A DNA stretch of 64,000 nucleotides, from the NCBI RefSeq assembly GCF_003063575.1, contig NZ_NESC01000001.1, positions 558,001 to 622,000 on the forward strand, read 5' to 3'. Below are positions 49,368-56,560 of this stretch, piece by piece. The DNA is from Limnohabitans sp. Jir72 (GTDB lineage Bacteria; Pseudomonadota; Gammaproteobacteria; Burkholderiales; Burkholderiaceae_C). The notes beneath the pieces are model-generated. The model searched no databases, was not told the origin of the DNA, and saw only the letters and a list, made by a program, of their open reading frames with translations. The position numbers and the translations under genes were made by a program. Each line of letters starts with the position of its first letter. Position 1 is the stretch's first letter.

Positions 49368-50729
49368 CTAGACCTTGCTGGCGCTCTCGCCCCAAGGCGT
49401 GGCGCGCATGATGAGCACCGTGCTCAGGCCATAGACGGCCATGCCTGCCCCCACCAAGGCAAAGATCATCCAAGCGGGGGACTGCCAATCAGCCAGCAGC
49501 CACCCACCCAAGGCCACCACCAGCAGTCGCAAGGTGCCAGCGATCACGGGGCCGATGGCTTTGCCCGCGCCGAGTGACGAAAAGTAGAGCGACAAGCCCA
49601 AACCAAAAAATCCATAGAACGGCCCGGCCCACAAAAAGTAGCTGCCTGCGGACGCGAGCACCGACGCGTCTTTGGAATACAGCGACGTCCACACATCAGG
49701 GGCCAAGGTCACGATCAGGCCCAACACCGCCAGCAAGGCGGTGGCCACGGCAGCAGCCGTCCACGCCACTTGGCGAGCCCGGGCAATGTGGCCCGCACCA
49801 ATGGCCATGCCCACCAAAGGCACCGAAGCCACGCCCACAGCAAACGCAATGGGTACCAACAAAAACTCCAGGCGCGTACCGATGCCATAACCCGCCAAAG
49901 CCTCGGTGCCAAAAGTGGCCACCAAACGGGTCAGGATCAAAATGGTCAGCACCGTTTGAAAAGGCGAAATGCAGGCCACCGCCCCCACGCGCAAAATGTC
50001 CAGCAGGTGCTTGCGATCGAGTGGCGTGTTGCGCACGGTGAGTCGGATCTTGCCGCGCCCAGACGACAGGTAGACCCATAAAAACACCGCTCCGCCCAGG
50101 TTGGCCAACACACCACCCGCCGCCACGCCGTGCATGCCCAGTTGCGGCATTGGGCCCCAGCCCAGACCCAGGGCCCCTGCCAGAAGCACCTGCGCCAAGG
50201 CCACCACAAAGAGTGTGACCGAGGGCACCAACATGTTGCCGCTGCCGCGGATGACCGAAGACAGCGTGTTCACGATCCACACGAACACCGAGCCGACAAA
50301 GGCCACTTCGCAATACGCCACGGCTTGGGCCAGTGCCTCGCCCTTGCCGCCCAGCGCAGACATCATCGCCCCGCCCAACAGCGCCATCAAGAGCATGAAC
50401 ACCAGGCCCAGCGAACACCCAATCCACAAAGCATGCACCGCCAGCACATTGGCCCGCGCAGCATCGCCTGCGCCCAAAGCCCGACTCACGGCAGACGACA
50501 CGCCACCGCCCATGGCCCCGGCAGACATCATGGTCTGAAGCATCACAAACGGAAACACCAACGCCATGCCCGCCAAGGCGGGCGCGCCAAACTGCCCCAC
50601 ATAACTGGTCTCGGCAATGGCGGCCAGCGCCGTGGCCAGCATGGCCACCATATTGGGCAGAGAAAACTTCAGCAACATCGGCAAGATCGGCCCGACCAGC
50701 AAAGGGTTGGCTGTAGCGTTTGAATTCAT
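49368..50729 (-). CDS. MATE family efflux transporter
   Basis: 453 residues from the ATG at 50729 (MNSNATANPLLVGPILPML), with GGA 7-9 nt upstream. Twelve membrane segments are present. MATE signatures include the N-terminal LLKFSLPNMVAMLATALAAIAETSYVGQFG and VWIVNTLSSVIRGSGNMLVPS. It exports drugs or metabolites using Na+ or H+. It follows the MarR gene by 28 bp and is probably controlled by it. Confidence 0.93.
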   Translation of the reverse strand: MNSNATANPLLVGPILPMLLKFSLPNMVAMLATALAAIAETSYVGQFGAPALAGMALVFPFVMLQTMMSAGAMGGGVSSAVSRALGAGDAARANVLAVHALWIGCSLGLVFMLLMALLGGAMMSALGGKGEALAQAVAYCEVAFVGSVFVWIVNTLSSVIRGSGNMLVPSVTLFVVALAQVLLAGALGLGWGPMPQLGMHGVAAGGVLANLGGAVFLWVYLSSGRGKIRLTVRNTPLDRKHLLDILRVGAVACISPFQTVLTILILTRLVATFGTEALAGYGIGTRLEFLLVPIAFAVGVASVPLVGMAIGAGHIARARQVAWTAAAVATALLAVLGLIVTLAPDVWTSLYSKDASVLASAGSYFLWAGPFYGFFGLGLSLYFSSLGAGKAIGPVIAGTLRLLVVALGGWLLADWQSPAWMIFALVGAGMAVYGLSTVLIMRATPWGESASKV

Positions 50730-50757
50730 GGGGTTTCCGTTCAGGGGTGGTTTGAAT

Positions 50758-51225
50758 TCACTCACCGCTGGCCACACCGGCCAGGGGTTCGAGCAAAGCC
50801 ATGGAACTGTCAATCAAATCATGCAGCTGCGCGACCTTGTCCGGGCCGAGCATGCGGTGGATGTCGTCTTGCGCCACACGCCAGCGGCGCTGCGCTTCGG
50901 TGCGCTTGAGGCGCCCGGCTTCGGTCAGGCTCACCAAGCGGCTTCGGGCGTCTGGGCCCGCAGACACCAGCACCCATTGCGCATCCACCAAAGGCTTGAG
51001 GTTGCGCGACAGTGTGGATGTGCCCATCTTGATGCGACCGGCCAGCTCGGTTTGCCCAATGGGCCCCAACTTGGCGATGTAAGAGAGCAAAGAGTATTGG
51101 GTGGTCTTCAAGCCCACCTTGGCCAGCTGCACGTCGTAGTGCTGCGTCACACGCCGCATGAACTGCCGCAACTTGAGGTTGGTGCAACCCTGTGGACTGG
51201 CCGCAAGAGAAAAAGTCTCTGTCAT
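50758..51225 (-). CDS. MarR family transcriptional regulator
   Basis: 155 residues from the ATG at 51225 (MTETFSLAASPQGC). The winged helix-turn-helix reads GLKTTQYSLLSYIAKLGPIGQTELAGRIKMGTSTLSRNLKPL, with the wing SAGPDARSRLVSLTEAG. MarR regulators usually repress a neighbouring efflux gene and release DNA on ligand binding; the MATE gene 28 bp downstream is the expected target. Palindromes just upstream of the start are likely its own operator. Confidence 0.92.
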   Translation of the reverse strand: MTETFSLAASPQGCTNLKLRQFMRRVTQHYDVQLAKVGLKTTQYSLLSYIAKLGPIGQTELAGRIKMGTSTLSRNLKPLVDAQWVLVSAGPDARSRLVSLTEAGRLKRTEAQRRWRVAQDDIHRMLGPDKVAQLHDLIDSSMALLEPLAGVASGE

Positions 51226-51227
51226 TG

Positions 51228-51260
51228 AACAATTGTAACTGCAACAATTGCATATGCAAT
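51228..51260. promoter_or_regulatory. Operator candidate for the MarR regulator
   Basis: A perfect 14-bp palindrome ATTGCATATGCAAT (51247-51260), and two direct copies of AACAATTG exactly 15 bp apart (51228-51235, 51243-51250), lie within 40 bp of the marR start codon. Spacing and symmetry fit MarR dimers binding on the promoter. Confidence 0.65.
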
Positions 51261-51426
51261 CAAAAAGCACTGATGACCAAGCCTCTGATCTGAGCACGGC
51301 ACGACATGCTGCTTTTTTACTTTGGACGGATGCCAGCCCTTGAGCCAAATGCGTACGTTGCCGCACTGAAGCCCCAGGGCCATGCGTGAGTCAATAGGTC
51401 CTCCTCATCACCCCAAGGCCATCTTC

Positions 51427-51978
51427 ATGAAAAACCACCCATACATCCCAACAGCCATCTTGTGCCTGAGCCTGCTGACACTGACGGGTGCGCACGCCCA
51501 GACGCTGAGCAAAACCGAGTACAAGGCCAGTAAATCGCGCATCAGCGCAGAGTACAAAACCGAAAAAATGGCTTGCAATTCGCAGGCGGGCAATGCCAAG
51601 GACATCTGCGAAGAAGAAGCCAAAGGCAAAGAAAAAGTAGCACGCGCCGAACTGGAGTACAGCTTCACAGGCAAACCCGCCGACCGCAATCATGTGTTGG
51701 TCACCAAGGCCAAAGCGGCATACGAGGTGGCCAAAGAACGCTGTGACGATCAGGCGGGCAACGCCAAAAACGTGTGCATCGAAGAAGCCAAGGCGGCCGA
51801 AAAGAAAGCCTTGGCCAACGCCAAGATGAATAAAGACATAGGCGATGCCAAAAAAGACGCCGCGACAGAAAAGTTGGACGCTGACTACAAAGTGGCACAC
51901 GAAAAGTGCGAGGCCCAAGCAGGCGATGCCAAAGCCAGCTGCATTGCTGACGCCAAAACCAAGTTCGGCAAACACTGA
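51427..51978 (+). CDS. Periplasmic protein of three C-X10-C repeats, unknown function
   Basis: 183 residues from the ATG at 51427 (MKNHPYIPTAILCLSLLTLTGAHAQ), giving a signal peptide. The mature protein is Lys/Ala/Glu-rich and helical. Cysteine pairs occur at residues 50/61, 106/117 and 161/172. Each is a C-X10-C unit around QAGNAK or QAGDAK, repeated with a period of 55-56 residues. The regular spacing suggests disulfide-clamped helical hairpins. I do not recognise a characterised family. It is divergent from marR across 201 bp. Confidence 0.8.
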   Translation: MKNHPYIPTAILCLSLLTLTGAHAQTLSKTEYKASKSRISAEYKTEKMACNSQAGNAKDICEEEAKGKEKVARAELEYSFTGKPADRNHVLVTKAKAAYEVAKERCDDQAGNAKNVCIEEAKAAEKKALANAKMNKDIGDAKKDAATEKLDADYKVAHEKCEAQAGDAKASCIADAKTKFGKH

Positions 51979-52108
51979 GTCACGACCCCAGTCTCACGGG
52001 CCAGAGGCACAAAGTGCCTTTGCGCCCTGCAGTCGATTCAGATTTCGCTGACCGGGCCGGTCATGCCCAATTTGATCGGCGACAATCGAGACTCTGACCG
52101 TGAACACC

Positions 52109-53374
52109 ATGCAAGCCAAGACCCCCCCATTTTTGACGCTCCTCTTCGCCATCGCCGCTGGCGCTTTGATCCCCGCCTCGGCCGCCTTCGCTGCCAGCCA
52201 CAAACCCGCCAAGCCTGCCGAGCATCAAAAGGCCTCCTCCAACAAGAAGGCCGCTGCTGCTGCCAATGCACTGCCCCCCTTGGCGGCCGAGGCCGCTTTG
52301 GCAGACAACGCCCCGGCACTCTCCGCCAAAGCCTGGCTGCTGATGGACTACGACTCCGGCCAAGTGCTCGCCTCGGCCAACGCCGACGAAGCCCTGCCAC
52401 CGGCCTCGCTCACCAAGATGATGACCAGCTACATCGTCGAGCAGGCCCTGCGCACGGGCAAGCTCAAGCCCACCGACCTGGTTTCGGTCAGCCAAAACGC
52501 CTGGTGCCGAGGCTCTAGCACCGAGTCGTGCATGTACCTGCCACTCAACGGTCAGGCCACCGTCATTGACATCTTGCGCGGCATCATCATCCAGTCAGGC
52601 AACGACGCCTCCAAAGCAATTGCCGAGCACATGGCCGGCTCCGAAGCGGGCTTTGCCAAGCTGATGAACGCCGAAGCTCAGCGCCTGGGCATGACGCACA
52701 CACATTTCGTCAACCCCACAGGCCTGCCCGACCCGACGCACAAATCGTCTGCGCGCGACCTCGCCATTCTGGCGCGCGCCATCATCGGGGGCAGCGCAGA
52801 CTATTACCCGCTCTATGCGGAACGCGAATTCAAGTACAACGGCATCAAGCAAGGCAACCGCAATGCCCTGCTCTACACCGATCCCAGCGTGGATGGCTTA
52901 AAGACAGGCCACACCGATGAAGCCGGTTACTGCTTGGTCACCTCCTCCAAGCGCAACGACATGCGCCTGATCACGGTCATCCTCAACACCAACAGCCCCC
53001 AAGCACGCGCTGACCAGACCCGCACCATGCTGGGCTGGGGATTTGGCAACTTTGAAAAAACCACCCCGATTCAAGCCAACACTGTCGTCACGACAGCCAA
53101 GGTCCGCTTCGGCAAAGCAGCCACCGTTGCCGCAGGCTTGGGCGCACCGTGGCTCTTGACCGTGCCACGCGGGCAACAACAAGTGCAAACGACAGTGGAA
53201 CTCACACCAGGCCTGGAAGCGCCTGTGGCAAAAGGTGCAGTGATCGGCAAAGTGATCGCCTCTGCCAACGGCAAACCCGTGGGCGAAGCGCCACTGGTGG
53301 CTCAAGCCGAGGTGGAACGCGCAGGCTTGCTGCTGCGCGGCTGGCAGCATGTGACGCAGTTGTTTGGCCAATAA
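52109..53374 (+). CDS. dacC: D-alanyl-D-alanine carboxypeptidase (PBP5/6 type)
   Basis: 421 residues from the ATG at 52109 (MQAKTPPFLTLL), with a signal peptide ending AAFAAS and a low-complexity Ala/Lys linker. Catalytic motifs are SLTK (Ser100-Lys103), SGN (163-165) and KTG in DGLKTGHTDEAGYC. A C-terminal PBP5-like domain and a final amphipathic stretch (ERAGLLLRGWQHVTQLFGQ) anchor it to the periplasmic membrane face. It trims the pentapeptide of peptidoglycan. Unusual is AWCRGSSTESCMYLPL with Cys133 and Cys141, where many homologues have no cysteines. The gene symbol dac class (A or C) is uncertain. Confidence 0.9.
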   Translation: MQAKTPPFLTLLFAIAAGALIPASAAFAASHKPAKPAEHQKASSNKKAAAAANALPPLAAEAALADNAPALSAKAWLLMDYDSGQVLASANADEALPPASLTKMMTSYIVEQALRTGKLKPTDLVSVSQNAWCRGSSTESCMYLPLNGQATVIDILRGIIIQSGNDASKAIAEHMAGSEAGFAKLMNAEAQRLGMTHTHFVNPTGLPDPTHKSSARDLAILARAIIGGSADYYPLYAEREFKYNGIKQGNRNALLYTDPSVDGLKTGHTDEAGYCLVTSSKRNDMRLITVILNTNSPQARADQTRTMLGWGFGNFEKTTPIQANTVVTTAKVRFGKAATVAAGLGAPWLLTVPRGQQQVQTTVELTPGLEAPVAKGAVIGKVIASANGKPVGEAPLVAQAEVERAGLLLRGWQHVTQLFGQ

Positions 53375-53410
53375 GCGTCAACCAGGCCTGCCCTACAAAC
53401 ATCAGTCACC

Positions 53411-53433
53411 AAGGCACCTGCGGGTGCCTTTTT
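53411..53433 (+). terminator. Rho-independent terminator of the D-Ala-D-Ala carboxypeptidase gene
   Basis: An 8-bp stem AAGGCACC / GGTGCCTT with the tetraloop TGCG, followed by TTT, 37 bp after the stop codon. Confidence 0.85.
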
Positions 53434-53486
53434 CATGGGCAGGCATCTGCAGACACCCTGCAAGGGCAGCTGCCCTCTTGGCGGGT

Positions 53487-55697
53487 TTAAACCAAGGCCT
53501 GCTTCGCCGCCACACGCGCCCGCGCCGCGTGCAGTTTTTTGTAGCTGTCAAGCAAGCGCTGGTGGCGGTCCAAGCCCTCCAGCTGCAAGCTGGTGGGCGT
53601 GAGGCCATGAAAGCGCACGCTGCCGTCCACCGAGCCGGTGGCCGCATCCATGCGCTCGTTGCCAAACATGCGCCGGAAATTCACCACGTAGTCTTCCAAC
53701 GCCAACTCGTCATCCAGCGTGACTTCCAGCACCACATTCAGGGCTTGGTAAAACAAGCGGCGCTCCACCGTGTTGTCGTTGTATTGCAAGAAAGCGCCCA
53801 CCAGCTCATGCGCCTCTTCCAGCTGCTGCAACGCCAAGTGAATCAAGAGCTTGAGCTCCATCACCGTCAACTGGCCCCACACCGTGTTGTCGTCAAACTC
53901 GATGCCGATCAGGGTGGCGATGTCCAGGTAATCGTCGAGCTCGTTGTTCTCCAAACGGTCGAGCAAGGCCTCCAAGGCTTCATCGTCCAAGCGGTGCAGG
54001 TTGAGCACATCGGCACGGAACAAGAGCGCTTTGTTGGTGTTGTCCCAGATCAAGTCGTCGATCGGGTACACCTCAGAATAGCCCGGCACCAAGATGCGGC
54101 AGGCGGTGGCGCCCAGTTGGTCGTGCACCGCCACATAGGCTTCTTTGCCCATGGCCTGCAAGATGCCGAACAGCTTGGCGGCCTCTTGGGCGGTGGCGTC
54201 GTGCCCTTGCGAAGAAAAATCCCACTCCACAAACTCGTGGTCGGCTTGGGCGCTGAAAAACCGCCACGACACGATGCCGCTGGAGTCAATGAAGTGCTCT
54301 ACAAAATTATTGGGCTCAGTCACCGCGTTGCTGATGAAGGTGGGCGCGGGCAAGTCATTCAGGCCCTCAAAACTGCGGCCCTGCAGCAGCTCGGTCAGGC
54401 TGCGCTCGAGTGCCACCTCCAAGCGCGGGTGTGCGCCAAAAGAAGCGAACACACCGCCCGTGCGCGGGTTCATCAGGGTCACGCACATCACTGGGTACAC
54501 ACCACCGAGCGACGCGTCTTTGACCAAGACCGGGAAGCCCTGCGCCTCCAAAGCCTCGATGCCGGCCACGATGCCGGGGTACTTCGCGAGCACGGCTGGC
54601 GGTACATCGGGCAAAGCCATCTCGCCTTCCAAGATCTCGCGCTTGACGGCCCGCTCAAAAATTTCTGACAGGCACTGCACCTGCGCTTCGACCAGCGTGT
54701 TGCCCGCGCTCATGCCGTTGCTCACGAACAGGTTTTCCACCAAGTTGGACGGAAAGTAGACCACCTCACCGTCGGACTGGCGCACATAGGGCAGCGCACA
54801 AATGCCGCGCTCGGTGTTGCCCGAGTTGGTGTCGAACAGGTGCGATGCCTTGAGCTCGCCGTCGGGGTTGTAAACGCTCAGGCAATGCTTGTCCAACAAG
54901 CCCTTGGGCAGCGCGTCGCGCTTGCCGGGCTGGAACCAGCGCTCGCGGGGGTCGTGCACAAAGTCGGCCTGCGCAATGTCTTCGCCAAAAAACACGCCTG
55001 CATAAAAGTGGTTGTTGTTCAGGCGCTCGATGTATTCACCCAACGCCGAGGCCAAGGCACTCTCTTTGGTCGAGCCCTTGCCGTTGGTGAAGCACATGGG
55101 CGAATGCGCGTCGCGGATGTGCAGCGACCAGACGTTGGGCACCAAATTGCGCCAAGACGCGATCTCGATCTTGATGCCCAAGTTGGCCAAGACCGCGGTC
55201 ATGTTGGCGATGGTCTGCTCCAGTGGCAAGTCCTTGCCCGCAATAAAGGTCTGCGCCTGCGCATCAGGGCTCAGGGTGAGTAAGGCCTGTGCGTCAGCGT
55301 CCAGGTTGTCCACCGCCTCAACGATGAAAGTGGGCCCCGCTTGAATCGCCTTTTTGACCGTGCAACGATCGATAGACCGCAAAATTCCCAAGCGGTCTTT
55401 GTCGGACATGTCGGCCGGCAACTCCACCTGGATCTTGATGGTCTGCAGGTAGCGGTTGTCGGGGTCCACGATGTTGTTTTGCGACAGGCGAATGTGCTCG
55501 GTCGAGATGTTGCGCGTCTGGCAATACAACTTCACAAAATACGCGGCACACAAAGCCGACGACGCCAAAAAGTAATCAAACGGTCCCGGCGCCGAGCCAT
55601 CGCCCTTGTAGCGAATGGGCTGATCGGCCAGCACGGTGAAGTCGTCAAACTTGGCCTCCAGGCGCAGTTTGTCGAGAAAGTTGACTTTGATTTCCAT
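53487..55697 (-). CDS. OsmC-YcaO fusion protein
   Basis: 736 residues from the ATG at 55697 (MEIKVNFLDKLRLEAKFDDF), with AGGA upstream; the track adds 24 codons. The N-terminal 140 residues are OsmC-like (GSAPGPFDYFLASSALCAAYF). The central part is a YcaO domain, with ATP-site elements in GKGSTKESALASALGEYIERL and QCLSEIFERAVKREIL. A helical C-terminal region similar to that of E. coli YcaO follows. The cyclodehydratase-type proline-rich tail is absent (end AAKQALV). E. coli YcaO is linked to methylthiolation of ribosomal protein S12; whether the OsmC-fused form does this is unknown. No RiPP genes adjoin it. Confidence 0.87.
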   Translation of the reverse strand: MEIKVNFLDKLRLEAKFDDFTVLADQPIRYKGDGSAPGPFDYFLASSALCAAYFVKLYCQTRNISTEHIRLSQNNIVDPDNRYLQTIKIQVELPADMSDKDRLGILRSIDRCTVKKAIQAGPTFIVEAVDNLDADAQALLTLSPDAQAQTFIAGKDLPLEQTIANMTAVLANLGIKIEIASWRNLVPNVWSLHIRDAHSPMCFTNGKGSTKESALASALGEYIERLNNNHFYAGVFFGEDIAQADFVHDPRERWFQPGKRDALPKGLLDKHCLSVYNPDGELKASHLFDTNSGNTERGICALPYVRQSDGEVVYFPSNLVENLFVSNGMSAGNTLVEAQVQCLSEIFERAVKREILEGEMALPDVPPAVLAKYPGIVAGIEALEAQGFPVLVKDASLGGVYPVMCVTLMNPRTGGVFASFGAHPRLEVALERSLTELLQGRSFEGLNDLPAPTFISNAVTEPNNFVEHFIDSSGIVSWRFFSAQADHEFVEWDFSSQGHDATAQEAAKLFGILQAMGKEAYVAVHDQLGATACRILVPGYSEVYPIDDLIWDNTNKALLFRADVLNLHRLDDEALEALLDRLENNELDDYLDIATLIGIEFDDNTVWGQLTVMELKLLIHLALQQLEEAHELVGAFLQYNDNTVERRLFYQALNVVLEVTLDDELALEDYVVNFRRMFGNERMDAATGSVDGSVRFHGLTPTSLQLEGLDRHQRLLDSYKKLHAARARVAAKQALV

Positions 55698-55890
55698 GCG
55701 GTGGTTCCTAGGAATGGATGCGCCCCAGCGGTCGACTATCAGTCGATCAGCGGCTGGGTAGGTGAACAAAAGGTATGTAGGTTTACTGAACGGGGCAGCC
55801 CGGCAGTTTTCATCCTTGACCTTGTCGAATTCCCGGATATAGCACGATCCAGAACAATCAATAAGTCGGTCTCAGGGGTCAAGGATTCAC

Positions 55891-56199
55891 TCATGCCACT
55901 GCCAATGGCCGCACATCTTTCAAACTGTCTTTCATTTGAATCTGCGCCACTTTCAGGTCATAAGCAGATTGCAGGTTGAGCCAATATTGCGGCGTTTGAC
56001 CCAAGGCACGACCAAGGCGCAGAGCCAACTCGGCTGTAACAGGGCGATCGCCTTTGAGTAAATGCGATACACGCATGGCGGATACCCCAATGGCTTCGGC
56101 GAATGCAGCTTGGGTCATGGCCAGTTCTTCCAGTGTCTCGTGCAAGAACTCGCCTGGGTGGATGGCAGGCAGACCATCCACAGGATTTTTGGCAGTCAT
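55891..56199 (-). CDS. higA: HigA family antitoxin
   Basis: 102 residues from the ATG at 56199 (MTAKNPVDGLPAIHPGEFL), placed 8 nt after GAGGAG; the ATG at 56205 is too close to that site. An HTH_XRE domain spans about residues 25-75 (MTQAAFAEAIGVSAMRVSHLLKGDRPVTAELALRLGRALG), followed by the family-typical PQYWLNLQSAYDL. It neutralises HigB and represses the operon. It lies 12 bp after higB, the toxin-first order typical of hig modules. Confidence 0.95.
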   Translation of the reverse strand: MTAKNPVDGLPAIHPGEFLHETLEELAMTQAAFAEAIGVSAMRVSHLLKGDRPVTAELALRLGRALGQTPQYWLNLQSAYDLKVAQIQMKDSLKDVRPLAVA

Positions 56200-56211
56200 C
56201 TTCATCACTCC

Positions 56212-56493
56212 TCAGTGGTAATCCACAATTTCAACGTCATGCGCATGCCCATGCTCAAACCGAAAGCACAAACGCCAGCGGTCGTTGACACGAACGCTCC
56301 ATTTACCGACAAGGTCACCCGTCAACGCCTCCAAGCGGTTGGAAGGCGGCATGCGCAAGTCATCCACTTCAACCGCCGCGTGAAGCTGCAAGAGGCGCAT
56401 CACGGCTCGCTTGAGGATCTCAGGTGGCAGACGGCGCGATTTGCCCGTCGCAAACAGACGCTCAGTTTCGTCGCTGGCAAAGCTTTCGATCAT
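56212..56493 (-). CDS. higB: HigB family toxin (RelE/ParE superfamily ribosome-dependent RNase)
   Basis: 93 residues beginning MIESFASDETERLFATG and ending WRLCFRFEHGHAHDVEIVDYH, which match the HigB/RelE-like family throughout. Basic residues in KSRRLPPEILKRA and RVNDRWRLCF would contact mRNA in the ribosomal A site. No truncation is visible, so the module appears intact. The start lies 8 bp from a perfect palindrome that probably contains the promoter. Confidence 0.95.
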   Translation of the reverse strand: MIESFASDETERLFATGKSRRLPPEILKRAVMRLLQLHAAVEVDDLRMPPSNRLEALTGDLVGKWSVRVNDRWRLCFRFEHGHAHDVEIVDYH

Positions 56494-56500
56494 GTCGCCA

Positions 56501-56521
56501 TTATAAACAATTTGTTTATAA
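56501..56521. promoter_or_regulatory. higBA operator: perfect 21-bp palindrome
   Basis: TTATAAACAA-T-TTGTTTATAA is perfectly symmetric. On the minus strand it overlaps TATAAT, which ends only 6 nt before the higB ATG, and another TATAAA with TTGATA 19 nt upstream. HigA dimers would cover the promoter when bound. Confidence 0.85.
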
Positions 56522-56560
56522 ATAGCATTCCGCGTTGAATATCAAGGCAAAGATGACGCC

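Noticed and set aside
53487-55697. RiPP biosynthesis cluster around the YcaO protein
   Set aside because: No precursor peptide, E1-like partner, dehydrogenase or exporter next to it, and no proline-rich YcaO tail.
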